5,337 nucleotides of DNA from Oscillospiraceae bacterium (GCA_017848205.1 JAGDDO010000520.1:1-5337), one strand, 5' to 3'. Positions 1-4,912 are shown, counted from the first letter of the stretch. The notes: generated by a model not told the origin, from the sequence alone. Translations and numbers: made by a program.

Positions 1-272
1 ACACCAGAACCGCTTTCGATTCCACAAGCCTTCTTGATGAGAACTGCAGCTGGTGGTGTCTTTGTGATGAATGAGAATGTACGGTCAGCATAAACTGTGA
101 TTACAACAGGGATGATGAGACCGATGTCATTCTTTGTTCTTTCATTGAATTCCTTTGTAAAAGCCATGATGTTTACACCGTGCTGACCTAAAGCAGGACC
201 AACCGGTGGAGCAGGTGTTGCTTTACCTGCAGCGATCTGTAATTTAATATAGCCAACGACTTTCTGTGCCAT
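1..272 (-). CDS. rplK: Ribosomal protein L11, 3' end cut off by the window
   Basis: This is 50S ribosomal protein L11, which binds the GTPase-associated region of 23S rRNA together with the L10-L12 stalk and is needed for the stringent response. The first 90 residues are visible, out of about 141 usual for the family, and the rest lies beyond position 1. The N-terminal domain is clear: a [18 protein letters not shown] start, then the proline-rich [17 protein letters not shown] segment (about residues 20-36) typical of L11. The ATG at 272 is chosen because GGAGGTG lies 9 nt upstream. An in-frame ATG at 290 would overlap that ribosome binding site and is rejected. It lies 110 nt downstream of nusG with no terminator between them, so it is probably co-transcribed. 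rplA would be expected next, outside the window. Confidence 0.97.
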   Translation of the reverse strand, partial: MAQKVVGYIKLQIAAGKATPAPPVGPALGQHGVNIMAFTKEFNERTKNDIGLIIPVVITVYADRTFSFITKTPPAAVLIKKACGIESGSG

Positions 273-293
273 GGTTTTTTGCACCTCCATAAA

Positions 294-333
294 GTGGTCA
301 CGACGAGGCAATGATGAATTTTGCCTCTCCCAC
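294..333 (-). promoter_or_regulatory. Stem-loop in the nusG-rplK gap, candidate L1 autoregulatory site
   Basis: Read on the minus strand, GUGG (333-330) pairs with CCAC (297-294) and GAGGCAA (327-321) pairs with UUGCCUC (311-305) around a 9-nt loop. The two helices are separated by an asymmetric internal loop, GA on the 5' side and GUCGUGA on the 3' side. The element ends a few bases before the rplK ribosome binding site. In many bacteria L1 represses the rplK-rplA mRNA by binding a two-helix, asymmetric-loop structure that mimics its 23S rRNA site. Position and shape fit that, but identifying it as the L1 site is inference. Confidence 0.55.
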
Positions 334-334
334 A

Positions 335-354
335 CTGACTGTTGCTTCAGCCAG
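335..354 (-). other. Second small hairpin upstream of the rplK leader element
   Basis: On the minus strand CUGGCUG (354-348) pairs with CAGUCAG (341-335) over 7 bp, with one G-U pair and a 6-nt loop. It sits directly 5' of the candidate L1 element and may stack on it. No U-run follows, so it is not a terminator. Its function is unknown. Confidence 0.4.
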
Positions 355-382
355 TTTTAAAAAAATAGTTTACTTTTAATGA

Positions 383-916
383 TTAAATGTCATCCAGCCT
401 GATTACCTGGGTAAGACTCAGTGTAGCCGGAGTTTCACGGCCGAACATTGAAACGAGAACATCAACAGTACCATTGTCAACATCGACCTTCTGTACTACA
501 CCAACGAAACCGTCCATTGCAGTACCTGATACACGAACGCTGTCTCCGGCAGAAATGTTTACTTCAACCGCTGGAGCATCAAGTGAAACACCAAGTGCCT
601 CAACTTCCTTCTCTGAAAGCGGAGTAGGTTCAGACGCAGGACCAACGAATCCTGTAACACCTCGTGTACTCTTTACTATGTACCATGATTCATCAGTGTA
701 TACCATTTTCAGCAGAACATAGCCCGGAAATGTTTTTCTTTCCACTTCCTTCGTCTTGCCGTCAGTAATTTCTGTTACCTTTTCTGTAGGTACTCTTACT
801 TCAAGGATCAGGTCGTGAAGCTTCCTGTTTTCAACAACTTTTTCGATGTTCTGTTTTACTTTGTTCTCATAACCCGAATAAGTGTGAATAACATACCATT
901 TTGCTGCTTCTGACAT
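383..916 (-). CDS. nusG: Transcription termination/antitermination factor NusG
   Basis: NusG binds elongating RNA polymerase through its N-terminal NGN domain, and contacts Rho, NusE/ribosomes or pause signals through its C-terminal KOW domain. The 177-residue length is normal for the family. The NGN domain spans about residues 5-105, beginning KWYVIHTYSGYE (6-17), with the conserved FPGYVLLKM at 63-71 and GVTGFVG at 86-92. The KOW domain starts at GDSVRVS (124-130) and ends at IRLDDI. The ATG at 916 follows AAGGAGGT at good spacing. The gene lies 35 nt downstream of secE, forming the near-universal secE-nusG pair, and upstream of rplK on the same strand. Nothing is missing or unusual in it. 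Confidence 0.98.
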   Translation of the reverse strand: MSEAAKWYVIHTYSGYENKVKQNIEKVVENRKLHDLILEVRVPTEKVTEITDGKTKEVERKTFPGYVLLKMVYTDESWYIVKSTRGVTGFVGPASEPTPLSEKEVEALGVSLDAPAVEVNISAGDSVRVSGTAMDGFVGVVQKVDVDNGTVDVLVSMFGRETPATLSLTQVIRLDDI

Positions 917-951
917 GCAAAATTACCTCCTTGCATTTAGACTGTAACTGC

Positions 952-1218
952 TTATTTGTTTAAGAACATCTTCAGAGCCCATCCGCCGATAGTATCGAAT
1001 GCGCCTACAAAGATTCCGATAAGAAGGATAGTCACGAGAACAACAGTTGTGTTGTTGATGACCTGCTTCTTTGTTGGCCATACGACCTTCTTGAATTCGC
1101 TCTTCAGGTCTTTGAAGTATTTAGCAACCTTGTTTGGCTGCTTCTTCTGATTTTTGGCAGAAGACTTTGCCGGAGTTTTTTCCTTTTTCTTTTCAGATTT
1201 TAAATCTTCCTTTGCCAT
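952..1218 (-). CDS. secE: Preprotein translocase subunit SecE
   Basis: SecE clamps the SecY channel and is essential for protein export and membrane insertion. This is the short, single-membrane-span form usual in Gram-positive bacteria, 88 residues long. A lysine-rich cytoplasmic tail covers residues 1-32. It is followed by the amphipathic region with the family signature KSEFKKVVWPTKKQV (39-53), then one transmembrane segment at about 57-77 (TTVVLVTILLIGIFVGAF). The ATG at 1218 is preferred over an in-frame TTG at 1224, because GGAGG (1229-1225) is 6 nt upstream of the ATG but directly touches the TTG. It begins 15 nt after the rpmG stop and is clearly in the same operon. Confidence 0.97.
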   Translation of the reverse strand: MAKEDLKSEKKKEKTPAKSSAKNQKKQPNKVAKYFKDLKSEFKKVVWPTKKQVINNTTVVLVTILLIGIFVGAFDTIGGWALKMFLNK

Positions 1219-1233
1219 GAGCAACCTCCGGAA

Positions 1234-1383
1234 TTACTTTGTTTCCCTGTGCAGAGTATGCTTTCTGCAGAACTTGCAGTACTTGTTCATTTCAATTCTG
1301 TCAGGGTCGTTCTTCTTGTTCTTCTTTGTTGCGTAATTACGCTGCTTGCATTCTGTACAAGCTAATGTTACCTTAACTCTCAC
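1234..1383 (-). CDS. rpmG: Ribosomal protein L33, zinc-ribbon form
   Basis: This 49-residue gene encodes 50S ribosomal protein L33. The translation begins (M)[20 protein letters not shown] and ends [14 protein letters not shown]. Two CxxC pairs, C9/C12 and C36/C39, form a zinc ribbon, so this is the zinc-binding C+ type of L33 rather than a cysteine-free paralogue. The start is GTG at 1383, with AGGAGGTG (1398-1391) 7 nt upstream. Codons further upstream in this frame give no alternative start with a suitable ribosome binding site. It is the first gene of the rpmG-secE-nusG-rplK operon, a common order in Firmicutes. A second, cysteine-free L33 elsewhere in the genome is common in this phylum but cannot be judged here. 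Confidence 0.96.
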   Translation of the reverse strand: MRVKVTLACTECKQRNYATKKNKKNDPDRIEMNKYCKFCRKHTLHRETK

Positions 1384-1419
1384 GTGTCGGCACCTCCTGA
1401 ATGTAATTATTCTTCAAAC

Positions 1420-1451
1420 GCAGTTTACCGGTCAGAACTGACCAGAACTGC
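1420..1451 (-). promoter_or_regulatory. Two-tier hairpin in the rpmG 5' leader
   Basis: On the minus strand GCAGUU (1451-1446) pairs with AACUGC (1425-1420), and inside it GGUCA (1443-1439) pairs with UGACC (1434-1430) around a GUUC tetraloop. The tiers are separated by an asymmetric internal loop (CU against GGUA). It ends about 20 nt before the rpmG ribosome binding site and has no U-tract, so it is not a terminator. An upstream CAGUUUA (1473-1467) could instead pair with UAAACUG (1427-1421), which would break the outer tier. A regulatory or processing role is possible but unproven. Confidence 0.5.
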
Positions 1452-1496
1452 ACGGCCTCCCTCTGTTAAACTGAGTGTGATTTTCTGCAAAAGAGC

Positions 1497-1523
1497 AAAA
1501 AAATGCACCTCACAAAGAGGTAC
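1497..1523 (-). terminator. Terminator-like hairpin at the 5' end of the rpmG transcript
   Basis: On the minus strand GUACCUC (1523-1517) pairs with GAGGUGC (1511-1505) over 7 bp with one G-U pair and a 5-nt loop. One A and then seven U residues (1503-1497) follow, which is the form of an intrinsic terminator. It starts within about a base or two of the predicted transcription start. Such a hairpin could stabilise the 5' end or act as an early attenuator. The upstream plus-strand region has no gene for it to terminate. Confidence 0.5.
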
Positions 1524-1527
1524 TTAT

Positions 1528-1556
1528 ATTTTACCATGTTTCGCGCCCAAAGTCAA
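1528..1556 (-). promoter_or_regulatory. Sigma-A-type promoter for rpmG-secE-nusG-rplK
   Basis: The minus strand has TTGACT as -35 (1556-1551), a 17-nt spacer, and TAAAAT as -10 (1533-1528). A run of eight A residues (1567-1560) lies just upstream of the -35 and looks like an UP element, as expected for a strong ribosomal protein promoter. Transcription should start near 1521-1523, giving a leader of about 140 nt. Confidence 0.85.
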
Positions 1557-1604
1557 CAATTTTTTTTGCTTCAGAATAATTCTCTTAAATTTTCCTGAAA
1601 TGTA

Positions 1605-1633
1605 TTTACAAAGAAATCAAAATGGTGTAAAAT
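1605..1633 (+). promoter_or_regulatory. Sigma-A-type promoter for the comEA-like gene
   Basis: TTTACA (1605-1610) and TAAAAT (1628-1633) are separated by 17 nt. Transcription should start near 1640. The promoter is divergent from the rpmG promoter, and 48 bp of AT-rich DNA separate the two -35 boxes. That gap includes the perfect 11-bp inverted repeat AGAATAATTCT at 1573-1583. Confidence 0.75.
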
Positions 1634-1653
1634 AGTATTCAGATAAACTATAT

Positions 1654-1661
1654 GGTGGTGA
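1654..1661 (+). promoter_or_regulatory. Ribosome binding site that places the comEA-like start at 1668
   Basis: GGTGGTGA differs by one base from the anti-16S match GGAGGTGA used by rplJ in this same window. Six bases separate it from the ATC codon at 1668, exactly the spacing between the rplJ site and its ATG. No equivalent site precedes the GTG at 1728 or the ATG at 1734. Confidence 0.6.
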
Positions 1662-1667
1662 AGGAAA

Positions 1668-2129
1668 ATCAATACAGACAAGAAAATTTATTATTCGGTA
1701 TGCTGCACTCTTGCCCTGCTTCTTGCAGTGGTAATGATATACCGCGAGATACCGGAAGGACATGAAGATCAGAAAACAGTAAAGGAAAGACTTATACCGG
1801 AAGCAGTCACAATGATCACGGAAGAAAGCTTCCCTGCGGAATCAATTTCCGAAGTTTCATCTGAAAATGCGGCAGCTGTCACGGACGCAGGTGAAAAAAC
1901 AGAAAGTTCAGGGTCCGGTAGTTCTTCAGGTACACTTATAAATATAAACACAGCTGACAAAGCAGCGCTTATGACACTAAGCGGTATCGGAGAAAAGAAA
2001 GCGTTGAGTATAATAGAATACCGTACACAGAACGGTCCGTTTTCAGATATCTCGGAGCTCTCCCTTGTTTCCGGCATAGGGAAAAAGACAGTTGAGTCCA
2101 TAGCGCCTTTTATTACTGTAACTGAATAA
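1668..2129 (+). CDS. ComEA-like membrane-anchored helix-hairpin-helix protein, start codon uncertain
   Basis: The C-terminal domain is a ComEA-type helix-hairpin-helix module that binds double-stranded DNA without sequence preference. ComEA receptors of this kind capture DNA at the cell surface during natural transformation. Counting from 1668 (153 residues), a probable transmembrane anchor lies at 7-25 (IYYSVCCTLALLLAVVMIY), then a charged and serine/glycine-rich linker to about 88. The signature ININTADKAALMTLSGIGEKKA follows, with its second hairpin SLVSGIGKKTVESI; the two GIG turns are at 106-108 and 136-138. The SLBB domain found between anchor and HhH in Bacillus ComEA is absent. The first conventional start, GTG at 1728, has no ribosome binding site and would cut the anchor in half. 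The frame is open back to 1662 and the ribosome binding site points at an ATC at 1668. A true ATC start, a point change or a one-base indel linking to the ATG at 1652 are all possible. A role in transformation is inference, since no comEC is visible. Confidence 0.82.
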   Translation: MNTDKKIYYSVCCTLALLLAVVMIYREIPEGHEDQKTVKERLIPEAVTMITEESFPAESISEVSSENAAAVTDAGEKTESSGSGSSSGTLININTADKAALMTLSGIGEKKALSIIEYRTQNGPFSDISELSLVSGIGKKTVESIAPFITVTE

Positions 2130-2289
2130 GCGTACATATAAATGTATCCCCTGCCTGAGCTCATATATTTCTGCAAAGCGCGGCAGAAACATCAGCGCTG
2201 TTAGTCGCCGCAAACCATACAATTATAATAATCTGAGTTTTCGACAATAATTTGTCTTTATTTGCGGTCAATTTATTATAATAAGATAA
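2130..2289. other. Gap between comEA-like gene and prs promoter
   Basis: No gene is supported here on either strand. There is a weak AT-rich inverted repeat (TACAT 2133-2137 with ATGTA 2142-2146) and a 7-bp hairpin (TTTCTGC 2168-2174 with GCAGAAA 2183-2189). Neither is followed by a T-run, so no convincing intrinsic terminator is seen for the comEA-like gene. TATAAT at 2277-2282 is a perfect -10, but its best -35 (TTGTCT at 2252-2257) is 19 nt away. It could be a weak second prs promoter. Confidence 0.35.
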
Positions 2290-2319
2290 TTGACAAATGC
2301 CTTATATCAATGATATACT
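2290..2319 (+). promoter_or_regulatory. Strong extended -10 promoter for prs
   Basis: A consensus TTGACA -35 (2290-2295) is followed by an 18-nt spacer and TATACT -10 (2314-2319). A TGA just before the -10 gives the extended -10 TGn motif. Transcription should start near 2326, giving a U-rich leader of about 85 nt before the prs ATG. Confidence 0.88.
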
Positions 2320-2335
2320 TTTAATATAGTTGATT

Positions 2336-2366
2336 ATGCATAAAAACCGAGGATGTTTTTTAGCAT
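2336..2366 (+). other. AU-rich hairpin in the prs 5' leader
   Basis: AAAAAC (2342-2347) can pair with GTTTTT (2355-2360) around the loop CGAGGAT, extended after a 2x2 internal loop by ATGC (2336-2339) with GCAT (2363-2366). A U-rich stretch follows. The stem is almost entirely A-U and thermodynamically weak, so I do not call it an attenuator. It resembles no riboswitch I recognise. Confidence 0.3.
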
Positions 2367-2410
2367 TTTGTATTTTATTTCAATTTCATTTTCTGAAAGG
2401 GTATGGTCTA

Positions 2411-3559
2411 ATGTCTATGAATTCTTCAAATGTTGCGGTTTTCAATCCGGAAACAAGTGTTGCCCCTCTTGGTCTCATCGCTATGAACGGCGCTGATGAA
2501 CTCGGCGACAAGATCAACGGCTATCTTGTTGACTGGGCTAAGCAGAGCGGTCTTGACAAGGAAGGCTTCCTTATTGAAAGCCAGTGCCCGCGTTTCGCTT
2601 CAGGCGACGGCAAGGGTCTTATCAAATCCACAGTACGAGGCAAGGATCTTTTCATTATCGTTGACGTAAACAACTACAGCTGCAAGTACAAGATGTTCGG
2701 ACAGGAAAACTTCATGTCACCTGACGATCACTATCAGGATCTCAAGAGAATCATCCAGGCTGCCAGCGGCAAGGCACACAGAATTAACGTAATTATGCCT
2801 ATCCTCTACGGCGGAAGACAGCACAGAAGAAACTACCGTGAATCTCTCGACTGTGCATGGGCACTTCAGGAACTCCAGAGCATGGGCGTTTCAAACATCG
2901 TAACATTTGACGCTCACGACCCGCGCGTACACAATGCAATCCCGCTCATGGGCTTTGACAACGTAATGCCTACATACCAGGTTCTCAAGACAATGTACAG
3001 AAACATCAAGGACCTTCACATCACAAAGGACAACTTCATGATCGTAAGTCCTGACGAAGGCGCCCTCAACAGAAACATGTACTACGCTTCAGTTCTCGGC
3101 GTTGAACTCGGTATGTTCTACAAGAGACGTGACTACTCAAGAATCGAAAACGGAAGAAACCCTATCGTAGCTCACGAATATCTCGGAAGAGACGTTGAAG
3201 GCATGGACATCTTCGTAGCCGACGACATCATCTCATCAGGCCAGTCAGTTCTCGACATCGCATACCAGCTCAAGGAAAAGAAAGCCAACAAGATCTACGC
3301 TTACGCAACATACGGCCTCTTCACAGACGGTCTTGAAAAGTTCGATAAAGCTTACGAAGACGGCTACATCAACGGCATCCTCGGCACAAACCTTACATAC
3401 AGAACGCCTGAACTTCTCAAGAGAGAATGGTTCATGGAAGTTGACGTTTCAAAGTACATTGCTTACTTCATCTCAGCAATCAACCACGACATCTCTATCA
3501 GCAGCGTTATTGATCCTCACGAAAAGATCAAGCAGCTTCTTGAAAAATACAATCACTGA
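2411..3559 (+). CDS. prs: Ribose-phosphate pyrophosphokinase (PRPP synthetase), long form
   Basis: PRPP synthetase makes 5-phosphoribosyl diphosphate from ribose 5-phosphate and ATP, the precursor of purines, pyrimidines, NAD, histidine and tryptophan, in the cytoplasm. At 382 residues it is longer than the classic ~315-residue enzyme and belongs to a divergent long subfamily. Landmarks in order are YGGRQHRRNYRESL (133-146, ATP-binding flexible region), FDAHDPR (166-172, in place of the classic DLHA segment), SPDEGALNR (213-221), YKRRD (237-241), the PRPP loop VADDIISSGQS (269-279), and ATYGLFTDG (299-307). The two acidic residues of the loop are kept, but the usual TGGT is SGQS. The ATG at 2411 has AAAGGG 9 nt upstream. 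An upstream in-frame extension to 2330 starts at the predicted transcription start and encodes a low-complexity Phe-rich run, so it is rejected. Codons are strongly biased toward AAG, AAC, TAC and CTC, suggesting high expression. Stop codons TGA and TAA are in tandem. Confidence 0.92.
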   Translation: MSMNSSNVAVFNPETSVAPLGLIAMNGADELGDKINGYLVDWAKQSGLDKEGFLIESQCPRFASGDGKGLIKSTVRGKDLFIIVDVNNYSCKYKMFGQENFMSPDDHYQDLKRIIQAASGKAHRINVIMPILYGGRQHRRNYRESLDCAWALQELQSMGVSNIVTFDAHDPRVHNAIPLMGFDNVMPTYQVLKTMYRNIKDLHITKDNFMIVSPDEGALNRNMYYASVLGVELGMFYKRRDYSRIENGRNPIVAHEYLGRDVEGMDIFVADDIISSGQSVLDIAYQLKEKKANKIYAYATYGLFTDGLEKFDKAYEDGYINGILGTNLTYRTPELLKREWFMEVDVSKYIAYFISAINHDISISSVIDPHEKIKQLLEKYNH

Positions 3560-3578
3560 TAAACCATACCATAGTATT

Positions 3579-3620
3579 ACAGGCCTTTGCATCAGCTCAG
3601 ATGCAAAGGCCTGTTTTTTT
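3579..3620 (+). terminator. Strong intrinsic terminator of prs
   Basis: A perfect 15-bp stem (3579-3593 with 3600-3614) closes a 6-nt loop, AGCTCA, and runs into seven T residues (3614-3620). It begins 20 nt after the prs stop. On the minus strand the stem is not followed by a T-run, so it acts in one direction. Confidence 0.95.
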
Positions 3621-3652
3621 ATAGTAAACGAAAAATTTATTTTTCAGACAGC

Positions 3653-3683
3653 AAAAGAGGGCTGTACGTAAAGCACAGCCCTC
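3653..3683 (-). terminator. Intrinsic terminator of rplJ-rplL
   Basis: On the minus strand GAGGGCTGT (3683-3675) pairs with ACAGCCCTC (3665-3657) over 9 bp around a 9-nt loop, then comes a short T-run (3656-3653). It is 30 nt past the rplL stop and faces the prs terminator, which keeps the two convergent units apart. Confidence 0.85.
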
Positions 3684-3712
3684 CGTTATGTGAAACGAAA
3701 TAATTATTAAAA

Positions 3713-4084
3713 TTACTTGATTTCGATTGTAGCGCCAGCAGCTTCGAGCTTAGCCTTGATGTCTTCAGCGTCAGCCTTAGAAGCGCCTTCCTTAACAGCC
3801 TTTGGAAGTCCTTCAACGAATTCCTTAGATTCCTTAAGGCCAAGACCCATAACGTCCTTGATAACCTTGATAACGTTCATCTTGCTGTCACCGAATGATG
3901 TCATTACAACGTCAAATTCAGTCTTTTCAGCAGCGCCTGCAGCAGCACCGCCAGCAGCCGGAGCAGCAGCAACAGCAGCTGTTACGCCAAATTCTTCCTG
4001 AATAGCGTCAACTAATTCAGCGAGCTCTAATACTGTAAGAGCCTTGATATCTTCAATAAATTTCATTGTCTTTTCTGAAGCCAT
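3713..4084 (-). CDS. rplL: Ribosomal protein L7/L12
   Basis: L7/L12 forms the mobile multimeric stalk of the 50S subunit, anchored by L10, and recruits and activates translational GTPases. The 123-residue length is typical. The N-terminal dimerisation and L10-binding domain covers residues 1-33 ([22 protein letters not shown] and on). An Ala/Gly/Pro hinge covers about 34-54 ([17 protein letters not shown]). The globular C-terminal factor-binding domain begins EKTEFDVV and contains [33 protein letters not shown] in two stretches (68-84 and 85-100). The ATG at 4084 is used, with AAGGAG 9 nt upstream; an internal ATG at codon 7 lacks a ribosome binding site. It lies 53 nt downstream of rplJ and is followed by a terminator, so it ends its operon. 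Confidence 0.98.
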   Translation of the reverse strand: MASEKTMKFIEDIKALTVLELAELVDAIQEEFGVTAAVAAAPAAGGAAAGAAEKTEFDVVMTSFGDSKMNVIKVIKDVMGLGLKESKEFVEGLPKAVKEGASKADAEDIKAKLEAAGATIEIK

Positions 4085-4137
4085 GATAATATTCTCCTTA
4101 AACTAAAATTTTAAAAAAATGTTATGCAGCAATGTAA

Positions 4138-4644
4138 TTAAGCTGCTTCTCCGTCCTTTTCAGATACTGCCTTAAGAAGCGCAGCGAGCTTCTGGATAGG
4201 ACCCTGGAGTGAACCAACGAGCTGAGCGAGAAGTACGTCTCTTGACGGGATCTTTGAAAGAGCCATAACGCCTGCTTCGTCGTAGATGTCTGAGCCGATG
4301 TAACCAGCCTTAACCTTGAACTTGCCTTCTGAAGCATCTGCATACTTACCAAGGATTCTTGCCGGAGCAGTCTGATCCTCAGTTGAGAGAGCGATAGCTG
4401 TTGTGCCTTCGAGTACGTTGTCGAGGCCTTCAACACCTGCTTCCTTTAATGCGAAGCGAAGAATTGAGTTCTTTTCTACAAAGTAATTTACGCCAGCTTC
4501 ACGAAGTTCCTTACGGAGCTTAGTGTCTTCTTCAACAGTGATACCCTTGTAGTCAACGATAACACCTGCGCAGGAATTCTTGAGAAGTTCTGCAACTTCT
4601 GAAACTCTGGCCTTCTTACCTGCTAAAATCTGTTCACTTGCCAT
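4138..4644 (-). CDS. rplJ: Ribosomal protein L10
   Basis: L10 anchors the L7/L12 dimers to the GTPase-associated region of 23S rRNA and also represses its own operon. The protein has 168 residues, near the family norm of 165-175. The N-terminal rRNA-binding domain is clear, with VIVDYKGITVEEDTKLRKEL (28-47) and VNYFVEKNSILRFAL (52-66). A helical C-terminal tail (about 133-168) carries the L12-binding sites. The ATG at 4644 follows GGAGGTGA with 6-nt spacing. The gene is the first of a two-gene rplJ-rplL operon, preceded by an L10 leader with an attenuator. Unusually, rplA does not sit immediately upstream; a TM2-domain gene does. Confidence 0.97.
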   Translation of the reverse strand: MASEQILAGKKARVSEVAELLKNSCAGVIVDYKGITVEEDTKLRKELREAGVNYFVEKNSILRFALKEAGVEGLDNVLEGTTAIALSTEDQTAPARILGKYADASEGKFKVKAGYIGSDIYDEAGVMALSKIPSRDVLLAQLVGSLQGPIQKLAALLKAVSEKDGEAA

Positions 4645-4692
4645 TAAATTTCACCTCCGAAGATATGATAATCGTATCAAAGAGAGGGCAAT

Positions 4693-4722
4693 AAAAAACC
4701 TTTCTCAGAAAACGAGAAAGGT
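4693..4722 (-). terminator. Attenuator terminator in the rplJ leader
   Basis: On the minus strand ACCTTTCTC (4722-4714) through a 7-nt loop pairs with GAGAAAGGT (4706-4698) over 9 bp, and the 3' end runs into a T-run (4698-4693). It lies about 110 nt after the predicted start and about 50 nt before the rplJ ATG, so it must be read through to express rplJL. Confidence 0.92.
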
Positions 4723-4830
4723 GTTGATTACGTATCAGTAATTAATCGCCACATTCCTCGGCTGGACTTACGGTACAGGACCACCAGATGTCTTTAGAAT
4801 ACGATCGTCATGAGCGGAAACTCACAACAT
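4714..4830 (-). promoter_or_regulatory. L10 leader, autoregulatory attenuation element
   Basis: The transcribed strand carries the architecture of the Firmicutes L10 leader (Rfam L10_leader family, assigned by recognition). ACAUCUGG (4791-4784) pairs as two adjoining 4-bp helices with CCAG (4765-4762) and AUGU (4754-4751), which are separated on the 3' side by the 7-nt asymmetric loop CCGAGGA. A competing antiterminator is readable: GAGGAAUGUGGCGAUUA (4759-4743) can make 14 of 17 pairs with UAAUCAACACCUUUCUC (4730-4714), which contains the 5' half of the terminator. L10 binding to the first fold would block the antiterminator and stop transcription when free L10 is in excess. The binding model is known for the family; the pairings are read here. 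Confidence 0.88.
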
Positions 4831-4835
4831 AAATT

Positions 4836-4864
4836 ATTCTATCATATTATTTTCCGCTTGTCAA
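4836..4864 (-). promoter_or_regulatory. Strong promoter for rplJ-rplL
   Basis: The minus strand carries a consensus TTGACA -35 (4864-4859), a 17-nt spacer and TAGAAT -10 (4841-4836). TGA just before the -10 makes it an extended -10 promoter. Transcription should start near 4828-4830. It shows that rplJL here is transcribed independently of rplKA. Confidence 0.92.
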
Positions 4865-4912
4865 TAGTGATTTTATATAAAACGAATTTTTTTTGGTTTC
4901 TATTAGCCGATA

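Noticed and set aside
363..382. A T-run on the minus strand after nusG as a possible terminator
   Set aside because: Only a weak A-T stem precedes it, so it should not stop transcription into rplK.
1384..1635. 83-codon plus-strand frame in the rpmG leader region
   Set aside because: It overlaps the rpmG promoter and leader on the other strand, has cysteine-rich irregular composition and no recognisable domain, and its ATG-proximal bases are the rpmG ribosome binding site read in reverse.
1769..2176. 135-codon minus-strand frame opposite the comEA-like gene
   Set aside because: It is antisense to a well-recognised HhH coding sequence, has no ribosome binding site or recognisable domain, and is a shadow frame. 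The other antisense or out-of-frame readings at 387-722, 956-1150, 1154-1336, 3333-3671, 3637-3843, 3717-4001 and 4122-4436 are rejected for the same reason.
2330..2410. N-terminal extension of prs by 27 residues (TTG start at 2330)
   Set aside because: 2330 is at the predicted transcription start, leaving no ribosome binding site. The encoded stretch is low-complexity and Phe-rich, and AAAGGG sits 9 nt before the ATG at 2411, where prs homology begins soon after.
2403..2411. Two-codon upstream reading frame ATG GTC TAA whose stop overlaps the prs ATG
   Set aside because: The AAAGGG site is only 1 nt from this ATG, too close for initiation, so it is probably chance.
3630..3645. Inverted repeat GAAAAAT-TT-ATTTTTC between the two convergent terminators
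   Set aside because: It is all A-T except one terminal pair, has a 2-nt loop and no function beyond AT-rich spacing can be supported.
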